Assembly (NCBI GenBank): GCA_022457155.1
Contig: JAJGOT010000466.1
Location: 62,001-126,000 of the forward strand
Source of the DNA: Cladopsammia gracilis
Taxonomy: Eukaryota > Cnidaria > Anthozoa > Scleractinia > Dendrophylliidae
Direction: 5' to 3'
Length of the DNA stretch: 64,000 bases
Each line of letters begins with the position of its first letter. Position 1 is the first letter of the stretch. A program made the translations under genes and the position numbers. A model generated the notes under the pieces. It saw nothing but the letters and a program-made list of their open reading frames with translations, had not been told where the DNA came from and did not search any database. Of the stretch, positions 27,970 to 41,119 are shown one piece after another.

Positions 27970-30900
27970 TATTTTTTTTAGTAAAGAAGGCATTTTACTC
28001 GATATTTTGAGTTAGTTCACTTAAAATTTGACTTAAATATTTAATCCAACACAGTGAGTTGAAACAACACCTTATTTTTGCTCTTATTTTTGAGAAAATC
28101 AAGTGGAAGTCACTTTTTCTTAAACACTGACGATTAAAAACTTACTCACCGCAGTGAGTAAGTGTTTCTCACTCAAATTCAAGACATGAGTTAATTCTTA
28201 AAGTGAGTTGAAACAACTCTTTATTTTGAGTGAACTTATTCACTCAAAATACTCGATATTTTGAGTTAGTTTACTTAAAATTTGACTTAAATATTTAATC
28301 CAACACAGTGAGTTGAAACAACACCTTATTTTTGCTCTTATTTTTGAGAAAATCAAGTGGAAGTCACTTTTAATCAAACATACGATTGAATACCTACTCA
28401 CCGCAAGGAGTAAGTGTTTCTCACTCAAATTCAGACATGAGTTAAGTGAGTTGAAACAACTCTTTCTTTTGAGTGAACTTAGTGTAACAGTCCGACATCT
28501 ACTCAAATGTGAGCAAACGCACACTCATAAGAGATTGCCGCTTCGCGCCGGCGAGAGCGGGAAAAAACGTATCATCCAAAAAGTCGGGAAGGAAGATAAA
28601 GCACTGGTCGCAGAGTATAAAACACAGTCTTCAGTTTAAATTAATACATGTATGGCATTTAACATCAAGTATCAACGTGAAGACACAAGTAGAACAAGAA
28701 GGACTCGACCAAGTCCCAAGCTATCATAATTATGGGATGCAGACAATGCCATGTGCTGTCAAGAAAATACTGATATAGGCCCGGTGGAGTACATGTATAA
28801 AGAAACACATGCACAAGCAACCATACTGTTGAATAGTGTTGGAACATGATAAACATTGGTTTTGTTTGTTATTATTTCTAGATGCTTTGTGAATACTCGC
28901 AAAGAGCAGGCTTTAAGGTTCGAACCTAGCTAGCCTCACCCCCTCCCCCTTCCCTCTCCCTTCCCTCACAGAGAACTCAAAATGAATCAGTATGGTGGCT
29001 TTGGCATGTGTTTGTTTATACTCCACTAGACTTTTGTTTTATCTGAATCCAAAAGCCATGGCATTGTCAGCATCTCATAATACATGTAATAGCACACTGT
29101 AGCTTGGGACTTGGCCCAGTGGTTCTTGTTCTACTGTACATGCATCAAACGTAAAATGTGGGAAAAAAATTAAAATTGACACAAATTAGGGGCGGTTCAT
29201 CAGGGTGGTCCATGGACCTGGTCCAAAGCTGTTGTACTTCACTCATTTTTTTTTCTTTAGTCTGTGTGAGATACATGTAATGTTTGCTAATGAGGATAAA
29301 ACAAAAATAGAATCAAGGATAGTTTTAAGCACAACATGCATGTAGCCATCGTGTGGGTAAATACATGTAGCATCATTACATGTACGTTATTTTTACTTTA
29401 CAATGGATACAGCCTTGTCAGGGCTGTAAGGCTGTGCTCTAAATCTGCATTATTGGTGCCAGCGTATAAGTTTTGTGAAAAACTACATGTTTGTACACTT
29501 TTTTGATCACCCATATAATGCCCCAAGGACAGCCCAACATTGCAAAATTTTACCTTTGGACGAGCAGGAAATCTTTGTTTTTGCACCAAACGTATATGCT
29601 GGGCACCCCGGATTTCAAGTGTTTGGAGATTTCGGGTCCTAACTGTTTTGTTTAGAGCACAGCCTTGGTTGTCTAATACATGTTCAGGTATGTACATGTA
29701 GTCAAAGTGTATAGTTTTTTAAATCTTAATGGTGACTATTTCCTTTATTTCTTAGAAAGCTGACAAAACTACAGTACTATAGCATGCAGTTGCTAGTAGC
29801 ATGAAAAAGATGTAAAATGGTCTGAGCCAGTGGTACATGTATATTATCTTTCATCTTGCAGCAATGGAACTTGTTGATTAATTTTATTTTGTCCAACCCC
29901 CAGCCTGATACACTGTATTGCAAGTTACAATGCATGGCATCGCCATGGGAATATCTCTTGATTTCTAACATTCCCATGCATGTAAGAGTACATGGGGGCA
30001 TCATACACATCAATATTATTAACTTCTGCTTACGGATTCCTCCTGTCTCTTTGAAGATACAGTAGATTCTGTAGTCATGGTGTCATTAGCACACAACTAA
30101 TGTACCTTTTAACCCAGAGTAGACTTTAAACTATGCAAGAGTTGCATGACTCTGTGTTGTGTTTATACATGCATGTATACAGGAGCATAATTTGCACTGG
30201 TCTTGCATGTATAAATACTGTATGATAGACACATGAATAATATAAAGCAGTTGGTTTCAAATGAAACTAAGTGTGATAATGAATTGGTGGGGGAGTGAAA
30301 CAAAATGTTAGTGTTATTAGCCATGTTGATAAAGTAAATTGCCACCATAAAAGGAAACCTGTGAAAACCAGGGTGCCCAGCATTGAGTTTTATGCCAAAT
30401 TTCGATTCACTTCCATTCCGTTTGCAAAAGTTATTGCGAATAAACGGTTTTTTTCCTGGTCAAAGCCCTTGACCCAGGCCTTAAATCACTTGAGTTGCGA
30501 GACACCAATACGACAGACACCGATAAAGCAGGGTAGCAACCGCGGACAGCTGTTTCGTTGTTATTGCAACACGCTTGGCAATTATGACACCAAATTTGGC
30601 CATGTTCCAAAATACTTTTTCAGTTTTTATCCGTTTGATCTCAAAGTTGGAAGGATGGTAGAACTTTGAATTCCAAATGTTCGTATGGTTTTGGTTTTTC
30701 GATTTTAACGGTTTTTGGCGGGAAAGTGACGTCACGAATATTGGGCCAAAATTCAAATTTGACATTTTAATACATTTAATGGCTACTGCTGAAAGAGCAA
30801 GCTCAAGCAAGTTCAAAACCGAAGAGACAACTAAAATATCTTGATACAGTCAAGAGATATAATTGTTTGAATTTCAAAATTCCCGCCATTTTGTTACTAA

Positions 30901-32256
30901 AAATAGCACAAATACACATTTCAACTAATTATATTTCTTGACTGAATCAAGATATTTTGGTAATCTCTTCGGTTTTGGACTTGTGCGAGCTTGCTCTTTC
31001 AGAAGCAGCCATTGAATATATCAAAATGTGAAAATTGAATTTTGGCCCAATCTTGGTGACGTCACTTTCCCGCCAAAAAAAACGAAAACTGAAAAAACAA
31101 AACCAACAAAACATAGACCATGAGAATATTTGTTATTGTGGAAAATTTGAGGCCAACAGGATAAAAGCTCACGAAGATAATTTGTAACAAAAAAACTTGG
31201 CCCAATTTCGATCAAAAATTTCCTAGCGTGAACTCATCAGCGCCGTTTAGCAACTAAACACGACTGCAAGAATACAGTCGTAAATAGATTACACAATGAC
31301 CCGTTCTCCATATAAGATTCCGTATATGAAACAACTTGTCACCCGCATCACGCGTGCCATATCACGTGTTGCGGGGAACAAGCCGTCCCAAGATGTCACA
31401 ATGGTGTCTATCAAAAAAGAATGTACATGGCAAGCCAATGTAGACATTCAAACGCATGGACAAAACCATGCTGAAAGAAAAACACAGCATACCGGATCTA
31501 GTAAAGACCTACGGCATTTTTAGCCTTGTTTGTTGCCATTTATACTTACAACATTAAAAAAAAATGTACTTTCTGGAGCTCCTGGTACATGTACTTTCAA
31601 ATTTTCAGGCGAGCAAATGAAGATTATCGCCTATTTGGTTTCTAAACGGTGAACATTACTAAACATGACAACCTCAATAAGATCTTGAAATGATAAATAA
31701 AAACGAACGCAAAAAAAAGAGAAATAAGTTTCATAAAGCTGAATTTCCAATAAACGCTGTTAGCTCAAATTTTAAAACTAAATCGAGGACAATGACGTAA
31801 TGGGCCCAGTGTTTATTTGTTGGTTACACACTGCAAGTTAAGTATTTCTCAAGCAAGAGTTTGACTCAGGCACACTTGAGATTATCAAGTAACACTTTTG
31901 GGGTAACACAAGTAACATATTTGGGGTTTACACCTGATGCAAAAGTGTATTCATGTGTATTCGGCTTGAAACATAAGCTGTTAATCACTATCAATGTTTG
32001 CGCCGCTGCACACGTCTTCCAGTTGGCTTCTGTTTTCCCATTGGCCATTGTGAATTTGCGACGTAATTTGGCTCCTTTGAAATAGACACGTTTTCATGGT
32101 CACAAAGTGGGTTCAAGTAAGTTCTTTTTACCTGTTTGCCTTCAAAGTAGGTTTCAAGTGCGTCCAGGATGTACTTAGAAGCCCTAGTGTAAAACCACCA
32201 ACTATCGAGAAAATAAGGTAATCTTTCTCATCAAATCTTTTTTGAATTTGTTCCAG

Positions 32257-32507
32257 ATGTAAAGGAGGTGAACGTGGTTGTTACAGATGGTTATAGTGGC
32301 ATTGGAACCGAGGTTCTGAAGACAAAAGTTGATCTTATGAAGAGCAGGAGAATTGAAATGTTTACAGTCGGAATAACTAAAAGGATGAAAGATGAAGAAT
32401 TGCACGTTTTATCGAGTCACCCCGTTAAACGCCATTTATTTAGATTAAATGATTGTAATGGTATAAAAGAAATAGTCGACTCTATCGTTCAGCAAGTTTG
32501 CAAATAG
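32257..32507 (+). CDS. vWA half-domain terminal exon (unit 3)
   Basis: Encodes the same 83 codons with an intact acceptor and stop. No amino-acid change was seen. Confidence 0.75.
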
Positions 32508-34075
32508 TCTAACAGTTTTTACTTAAATATAACTTGTTAGCAATTTTTAACAAATTTTAATTCCAATATTTACTTATTAGTAATTTTAAACTAATTTTAA
32601 TTTTAATATATACTTAGCATATACTTATTTTCAAAAGCTAATTACAGACGCTTTTTATAATGCATCAGTCAATTCCAGCAGTGCCCAAGTTCCCCCTGCT
32701 CCTCCCCCCCCCCCTATCACCGGGACAACCACCGGGCATTTGCATTTTGTGAAAAACAATATAGCAAATACCCCATGGCGGGGATAAAATATGCTGTGCA
32801 AATGCTGCGGGGTATAGTAAACAGGGAAGGAAAATTATTCTAATCTAGACTCATCTAAAAGTTACCTGAAGGCAAACTAAGTCAACGGAGAAGTGTTTTC
32901 CCTCACACTTCCTCTAGTGACCGGTTAGAGAAAGTTGGCAACAAATTTCTTTCTTTGTCAGAAAATGGAGCCAGGATTTTTTGAGGTCGAAAACACGAGT
33001 ATGTCAAATACCCCGGGGTACATTGAGGGTAGATTAATGCCAGATCCCCGGGATTCGAACGTGAACAAATTTTAATGCCCGACTAACGCCCGGGAGGGGG
33101 GGGGGGGGTGGGGTGGTCGGTGGAGGGGGTAGGGATGGGCACTGCTGAACTTAACTAATGCATAATTTGGCAGGTAATAAATTACAATGCGTCTCGGCTG
33201 TAATTGCAGCCACTGAATAAAATAGACCGTAAAAATAAGCCACTTCAGAAAAACAATCTCCTGTTATTAGAATTGTTAGTGCTTGTGTAATGCAGCTTTG
33301 ATCGTAGTTGTCAGTAATTAAGTTGATATTTGTCTTCAACGGGATCAGTATTGGTTTTCACTCCTTATGCATCAGTCATTTTCAGCAGTGCCGTTCCGGG
33401 CGTTTGTGGGGTATTTGACGACGTTACAATATTAAGATGGTTCCGCCTATAGTACTCCCACTTTGTAAGACTTTTCAGACATGATTTACAGACTTCATAA
33501 AATCTGCCAACAATGTTTGTAAATCTACTATTTACAAAGATTTTATAATGCCTGGCTTCTGATATAAAATGTCTGTAAATGGCACTGCGTAAGTTTAATT
33601 TTAATTCAGTTACCAAATCTCTGTAAATTAATGTGGTCCCCAAGCGGAACATCCAATGACAAACAGAGAATTATAAAATCTCTTTAAATTGACACAATCA
33701 AAAATAATCTACATCCAGTGTTCACTCACATAATCTAAGAAATTCAAAGTACAACCTTTTGGTTCCTAGACCGAGTACTAAAGCAGGCAAACGAAGTTTT
33801 CAATATCGCGGTTCTGCTCTTTGAAACAAATTGCCTTTGAGTGCTAAGATGTAGCCCACTCTTAGCTCTTTTAAATCATACATTTACTTTCTATCTGATT
33901 TAATGAGAGATAAAGGATATTTTTGTAGTTTTAAGTATAATCCCGTATAGATCATGAATTCAGTTAGATAATTTAATTTAGTTAAGTAATTAATCTATTG
34001 TTGTTTAAGGCTCGACAGAAGAGCATGTATTATGAATGGACACCGCGTACGATAAACAAAGTTTACCTACCTAAC

Positions 34076-34531
34076 GGAGCATTATAAAATATCTGAAAAT
34101 TGACACAAACGAGGCATTATAAAATCTCTGTAAATTGACACAAACGGGGTATTATAAAATCTCTGTAAATTGACACAAACGAGGCATTATAAAATCTCTG
34201 TAAATTGACACAAACCGGACATTATAAAATCTCTGTAAATTGACACAAACGGGGCATTATAAAATCTCTGTAAATTGACACAAACGGGGCATTATAACAT
34301 CTCTGTAAATTGACACAAACGGGGCATTATAAAATCTCTGTAAATTGACAAAAACGGGGCATTATAAAATCTCTGTAAATTGACACAAACGGGGCGTTAT
34401 GAAATCTCTGTAAATTGACATAAACGGGCATAATAAAAAATCTCTGTAAATTGACGCAAACGGGGCACTATAAAATCTCCGTAAATTGACGCAAACGCGG
34501 CGTTATAAAATCTCTGCCATTTGACGCAAAC
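34076..34531 (+). repeat. 35-bp minisatellite, 13 copies (unit 3)
   Basis: Type-A variant order as in unit 1, including CCGGACATT and six As in CATAATAAAAAATC. One copy has TTGACAAAAAC where unit 1 has TTGACGAAAAC. Confidence 0.95.
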
Positions 34532-37500
34532 TATTTTTTTTAGTAAAGAAGGCATTGTACTCGATATTTTGAGTTAGTTCACTTAAAATTTGACTTAAAT
34601 ATTTAATCCAACACAGTGAGTTGAAACAACACCTTATTTTTGCTCTTATTTTTGAGAAAATCAAGTGGAAGTCACTTTTTCTTAAACACTGACGATTAAA
34701 AACTTACCGCAGTGAGTGTTTCTCACTCAAATTCAAGACATGAGTTAATTCTTAAAGTGAGTTGAAACAACTCTTTATTTTGAGTGAACTTATTCACTCA
34801 AAATACTCGATATTTTGAGTTAGTTTACTTAAAATTTGACTTAAATATTTAATCCAACACAGTGAGTTGAAACAACACCTTATTTTTGCTCTTATTTTTG
34901 AGAAAATCAAGTGGAAGTCACTTTTAATCAAACATACGATTGAATACCTACTCACCGCAAGGAGTAAGTGTTTCTCACTCAAATTCAGACATGAGTTAAG
35001 TGAGTTGAAACAACTCTTTCTTTTGAGTGAACTTAGTGTAACAGTCCGACATCTACTCAAATGTGAGCAAACGCACACTCATAAGAGATTGCCGCTTCGC
35101 GCCGGCGAGAGCGGGAAAAAACGTATCATCCAAAAAGTCGGGAAGGAAGATAAAGCACTGGTCGCAGAGTATAAAACACAGTCTTCAGTTTAAATTAATA
35201 CATGTATGGCATTTAACATCAAGTATCAACGTGAAGACACAAGTAGAACAAGAAGGACTCGACCAAGTCCCAAGCTATCATAATTATGGGATGCAGACAA
35301 TGCCATGTGCTGTCAAGAAAATACTGATATAGGCCCGGTGGAGTACATGTATAAAGAAACACATGCACAAGCAACCATACTGTTGAATAGTGTTGGAACA
35401 TGATAAACATTGGTTTTGTTTGTTATTATTTCTAGATGCTTTGTGAATACTCGCAAAGAGCAGGCTTTAAGGTTCGAACCTAGCTAGCCTCACCCCCTCC
35501 CCCTTCCCTCTCCCTTCCCTCACAGAGAACTCAAAATGAATCAGTATGGTGGCTTTGGCATGTGTTTGTTTATACTCCACTAGACTTTTGTTTTATCTGA
35601 ATCCAAAAGCCATGGCATTGTCAGCATCTCATAATACATGTAATAGCACACTGTAGATTGGGACTTGGCCCAGTGGTTCTTGTTCTACTGTACATGCATC
35701 AAACGTAAAATGTGGGAAAAAAATTAAAATTGACACAAATTAGGGGCGGTTCATCAGGGTGGTCCATGGACCTGGTCCAAAGCTGTTGTACTTCACTCAT
35801 TTTTTTTTTCTTTAGTCTGTGTGAGATACATGTAATGTTTGCTAATGAGGATAAAACAAAAATAGAATCAAGGATAGTTTTAAGCACAACATGCATGTAG
35901 CCATCGTGTGGGTAAATACATGTAGCATCATTACATGTACGTTATTTTTACTTTACAATGGATACAGCCTTGTCAGGGCTGTAAGGCTGTGCTCTAAATC
36001 TGCATTATTGGTGCCAGCGTATAAGTTTTGTGAAAAACTACATGTTTGTACACTTTTTTGATCACCCATATAATGCCCCAAGGACAGCCCAACATTGCAA
36101 AATTTTACCTTTGGACGAGCAGGAAATCTTTGTTTTTGCACCAAACGTATATGCTGGGCACCCCGGATATCAAGTGTTTGGAGATTTCGGGCTCCTAACT
36201 GTTTTGTTTAGAGCACAGCCTTGGTTGTCTAATACATGTTCAGGTATGTACATGTAGTCAAAGTGTATAGTTTTTTAAATCTTAATGGTGACTATTTCCT
36301 TTATTTCTTAGAAAGCTGACAAAACTACAGTACTATAGCATGCAGTTGCTAGTAGCATGAAAAATATGTAAAATGGTCTGAGCCAGTGGTACATGCATAT
36401 TATCTTTCATCTTGCAGCAATGGAACTTGTTGATTAATTTTATTTTGTCCAACCCCCAGCCTGATACACTGTATTGCAAGTTACAATGCATGGCATCGCC
36501 ATGGGAATATCTCTTGATTTCTAACATTCCCATGCATGTAAGAGTACATGGGGGCATCATACACATCAATATTATCAACTTCTGCTTACGGATTCCTCCT
36601 GTCTCTTTGAAGATACAGTAGATTCTGTAGTCATGGTGTCATTAGCACACAACTAATGTACCTTTTAACCCAGAGTAGACTTTAAACTATGCAAGAGTTG
36701 CATGACTCTGTGTTGTGTTTATACATGCATGTATACAGGAGCATAATTTGCACTGGTCTTGCATGTATAAATACTGTATGATAGACACATGAATAATATA
36801 AAGCAGTTGGTTTCAAATGAAACTAAGTGTGATAATGAATTGGTGGGGGAGTGAAACAAAATGTTAGTGTTATTAGCCATGTTGATAAAGTAAATTGCCA
36901 CCATAAAAGGAAACCTGTGAAAACCAGGGTGCCCAGCATTGAGTTTTATGCCAAATTTCGATTCACTTCCATTCCGTTTGCAAAAGTTATTGCGAATAAA
37001 CGGTTTTTTCCTGGTCAAAGCCCTTGACCCAGGCCTTAAATCACTTGAGTTGCGAGACACCAATACGACAGACACCGATAAAGCAGGGTAGCAACCGCGG
37101 ACAGCTGTTTCGTTGTTATTGCAACACGCTTGGCAATTATGACACCAAATTTGGCCATGTTCCAAAATACTTTTTCAGTTTTTATCCGTTTGATCTCAAA
37201 GTTGGAAGGATGGTAGAACTTTGAATTCCAAATGTTCGTATGGTTTTGGTTTTTCGATTTTAACGGTTTTTGGCGGGAAAGTGACGTCACGAATATTGGG
37301 CCAAAATTCAAATTTGACATTTTAATACATTTAATGGCTACTGCTGAAAGAGCAAGCTCAAGCAAGTTCAAAACCGAAGAGACAACTAAAATATCTTGAT
37401 ACAGTCAAGAGATATAATTGTTTGAATTTCAAAATTCCCGCCATTTTGTTACTAAAAATAGCACAAATACACATTTCAACTAATTATATTTCTTGACTGA

Positions 37501-38813
37501 ATCAAGATATTTTGGTAATCTCTTCGGTTTTGGACTTGTGCGAGCTTGCTCTTTCAGAAGCAGCCATTGAATATATCAAAATGTGAAAATTGAATTTTGG
37601 CCCAATCTTGGTGACGTCACTTTCCCGCCAAAAAAAAACGAAAACTGAAAAAACAAAACCAACAAAACATAGACCATGAGAATATTTGTTATTGTGGAAA
37701 ATTTGAGGCCAACAGGATAAAAGCTCACGAAGATAATTTGTAACAAAAAAACTTGGCCCAATTTCGATCAAAAATTTCCTAGCGTGAACTCATCAGCGCC
37801 GTTTAGCAACTAAACACGACTGCAAGAATACAGTCGTAAATAGATTACACAATGACCCGTTCTCCATATAAGATTCCGTATATGAAACAACTTGTCACCC
37901 GCATCACGCGTGCCATATCACGTGTTGCGGGGAACAAGCCGTCCCAAGATGTCACAATGGTGTCTATCAAAAAAGAATGTACATGGCAAGCCAATGTAGA
38001 CATTCAAACGCATGGACAAAACCATGCTGAAAGAAAACACAGCATACCGGATCTAGTAAAGACCTACGGCATTTTTAGCCTTGTTTGTTGCCATTTATAC
38101 TTACAACATTAAAAAAAAAAATGTACTTTCTGGAGCTCCTGGTACATGTACTTTCAAATTTTCAGGCGAGCAAATGAAGATTATCGCCTATTTGGTTTCT
38201 AAACGGTGAACATTACTAAACATGACAACCTCAATAAGATCTTGAAATGATAAATAAAAACGAACGCAAAAAAAAGAGAAATAAGTTTCATAAAGCTGAA
38301 TTTCCAATAAACGCTGTTAGCTCAAATTTTAAAACTAAATCGAGGACAATGACGTAATGGGCCCAGTGTTTATTTGTTGGTTACACACTGCAAGTTAAGT
38401 ATTTCTCAAGCAAGAGTTTGACTCAGGCACACTTGAGATTATCAAGTAACACTTTTGGGGTAACACAAGTAACATATTTGGGGTTTACACCTGATGCAAA
38501 AGTGTATTCATGTGTATTCGGCTTGAAACATAAGCTGTTAATCACTATCAATGTTTGCGCCGCTGCACACGTCTTCCAGTTGGCTTCTGTTTTCCCATTG
38601 GCCATTGTGAATTTGCGACGTAATTTGGCTCCTTTGAAATAGACACGTTTTCATGGTCACAAAGTGGGTTCAAGTAAGTTCTTTTTACCTGTTTGCCTTC
38701 AAAGTAGGTTTCAAGTGCGTCCAGGATGTACTTAGAAGCCCTAGTGTAAAACCACCAACTATCGAGAAAATAAGGTAATCTTTCTCATCAAATCTTTTTT
38801 GAATTTGTTCCAG

Positions 38814-39064
38814 ATGTAAAGGAGGTGAACGTGGTTGTTACAGATGGTTATAGTGGCATTGGAACCGAGGTTCTGAAGACAAAAGTTGATCTTATGAAGA
38901 GCAGGAGAATTGAAATGTTTACAGTCGGAATAACTAAAAGGATGAAAGATGAAGAATTGCACGTTTTATCGAGTCACCCCGTTAAACGCCATTTATTTAG
39001 ATTAAATGATTGTAATGGTATAAAAGAAATAGTCGACTCTATCGTTCAGCAAGTTTGCAAATAG
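38814..39064 (+). CDS. vWA half-domain terminal exon (unit 4)
   Basis: Same sequence as the unit 2 and 3 copies by eye, with an intact acceptor and stop. Confidence 0.75.
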
Positions 39065-40631
39065 TCTAACAGTTTTTACTTAAATATAACTTGTTAGCAA
39101 TTTTTAACAAATTTTAATTCCAATATTTACTTATTAGTAATTTTAAACTAATTTTAATTTTAATATATACTTAGCATATACTTATTTTCAAAAGCTAATT
39201 ACAGACGCTTTTTTATAATGCATCAGTCAATTCCAGCAGTGCCCAAGTTCCCCCTGCTCCTCCCCCCCCCCCCTATCACCGGGACAACCACCGGGCATTT
39301 GCATTTTGTGAAAAACAATATAGCAAATACCCCATGGCGGGGATAAAATATGCTGTGCAAATGCTGCGGGGTATAGTAAACAGGGAAGGAAAATTATTCT
39401 AATCTAGACTCATCTAAAAGTTACCTGAAGGCAAACTAAGTCAACGGAGAAGTGTTTTCCCTCACACTTCCTCTAGTGACCGGTTAGAGAAAGTTGGCAA
39501 CAAATTTCTTTCTTTGTCAGAAAATGGAGCCAGGATTTTTTGAGGTCGAAAACACGAGTATGTCAAATACCCCGGGGTACATTGAGGGTAGATTAATGCC
39601 AGATCCCCGGGATTCGAACGTGAACAAATTTTAATGCCCGACTAACGCCCGGGAGGGGGGGGGGTGGGGTGGTCGGTGGAGGGGGTAGGGATGGGCACTG
39701 CTGAACTTAACTAATGCATAATTTGGCAGGTAAGAAATTACAATGCGTCTCGGCTGTAATTGCAGCCACTGAATAAAATAGACCGTAAAAATAAGCCACT
39801 TCAGAAAAACAATCTCCTGTTATTAGAATTGTTAGTGCTTGTGTAATGCAGCTTTGATCGTAGTTGTCAGTAATTAAGTTGATATTTGTCTTCAACGGGA
39901 TCAGTATTGGTTTTCACTCCTTATGCATCAGTCATTTTCAGCAGTGCCGTTCCGGGCGTTTGTGGGGTATTTGACGACGTTACAATATTAAGATGGTTCC
40001 GCCTATAGTACTCCCACTTTGTAAGACTTTTCAGACATGATTTACAGACTTCATAAAATCTGCCAACAATGTTTGTAAATCTACTATTTACAAAGATTTT
40101 ATAATGCCTGGCTTCTGATATAAAATGTCTGTAAATGGCACTGCGTAAGTTTAATTTTAATTCAGTTACCAAATCTCTGTAAATTAATGTGGTCCCCAAG
40201 CGGAACATCCAATGACAAACAGAGAATTATAAAATCTCTTTAAATTGACACAATCAAAAATAATCTACATCCAGTGTTCACTCACATAATCTAAGAAATT
40301 CAAAGTACAACCTTTTGGTTCCTAGACCGAGTACTAAAGCAGGCAAACGAAGTTTTCAATATCGCGGTTCTGCTCTTTGAAACAAATTGCCTTTGAGTGC
40401 TAAGATGTAGCCCACTCTTAGCTCTTTTAAATCATACATTTACTTTCTATCTGATTTAATGAGAGATAAAGGATATTTTTGTAGTTTTAAGTATAATCCC
40501 GTATAGATCATGAATTCAGTTAGATAATTTAATTTAGTTAAGTAATTAATCTATTGTTGTTTAAGGCTCGACAGAAGAGCATGTATTATGAATGGACACC
40601 GCGTACGATAAACAAAGTTTACCTACCTAAC

Positions 40632-41119
40632 GGAGCATTATAAAATATCTGAAAATTGACACAAACGAGGCATTATAAAATCTCTGTAAATTGACACAAA
40701 CGGGGTATTATAAATCTCTGTAAATTGACACAAACGAGGCATTATAAAATCTCTGTAAATTGACACAAACGGGACATTATAAAATCTCTGTAAATTGACA
40801 CAAACGGGGCATTATAAAATCTCTGTAAATTGACACAAACGGGGCATTATAACATCTCTGTAAATTGACACAAACGGGGCATTATAACATCTCTGTAAAT
40901 TGACACAAACGGGGCATTATAAAATCTCTGTAAATTGACACAAACGGGACATTATAAAATCTCTGTAAATTGACACAAACGGGGCGTTATGAAATCTCTG
41001 TAAATTGACATAAACGGGCATAATAAAATCTCTGTAAATTGACGCAAACGGGCACTATAAAAATCTCCGTAAATTGACGCAAACGCGGCGTTATAAAATC
41101 TCTGCCATTTGACGCAAAC
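40632..41119 (+). repeat. 35-bp minisatellite, 14 copies (unit 4)
   Basis: Type-B variants (CGGGACATT, CATAATAAAATC) with two ATTATAACATC copies. One copy is a base short (TATTATAAATCTC). Confidence 0.95.

Larger units (their letters stand above)
23798..30393 (+). repeat. array unit 2 (type B)
   Basis: Length 6,596 bp. Parts: fold-back element 23,921-24,680; vWA exon 25,660-25,910; MITE 26,058-26,572; minisatellite 27,481-27,969; 254-bp duplication 27,997-28,483; third MITE 29,428-29,666. Type-B markers run from GTAATAAAG (about 26,720) to the 3' end. Private: CTCTAGCAAG for CTCAAGCAAG, and a GAAAAAGAC change that lengthens the frame near 25,490. Confidence 0.9.
30394..36949 (+). repeat. array unit 3 (type A)
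   Basis: Length 6,556 bp, the shortest. Parts: fold-back element 30,517-31,277; vWA exon 32,257-32,507; MITE 32,655-33,167; minisatellite 34,076-34,531; 254-bp duplication 34,559-35,037; third MITE 35,983-36,222. It shares with unit 5 an extra A in GAAAAACACAGC (about 31,478) and the GGATATCAAG variant (about 36,167). Confidence 0.9.
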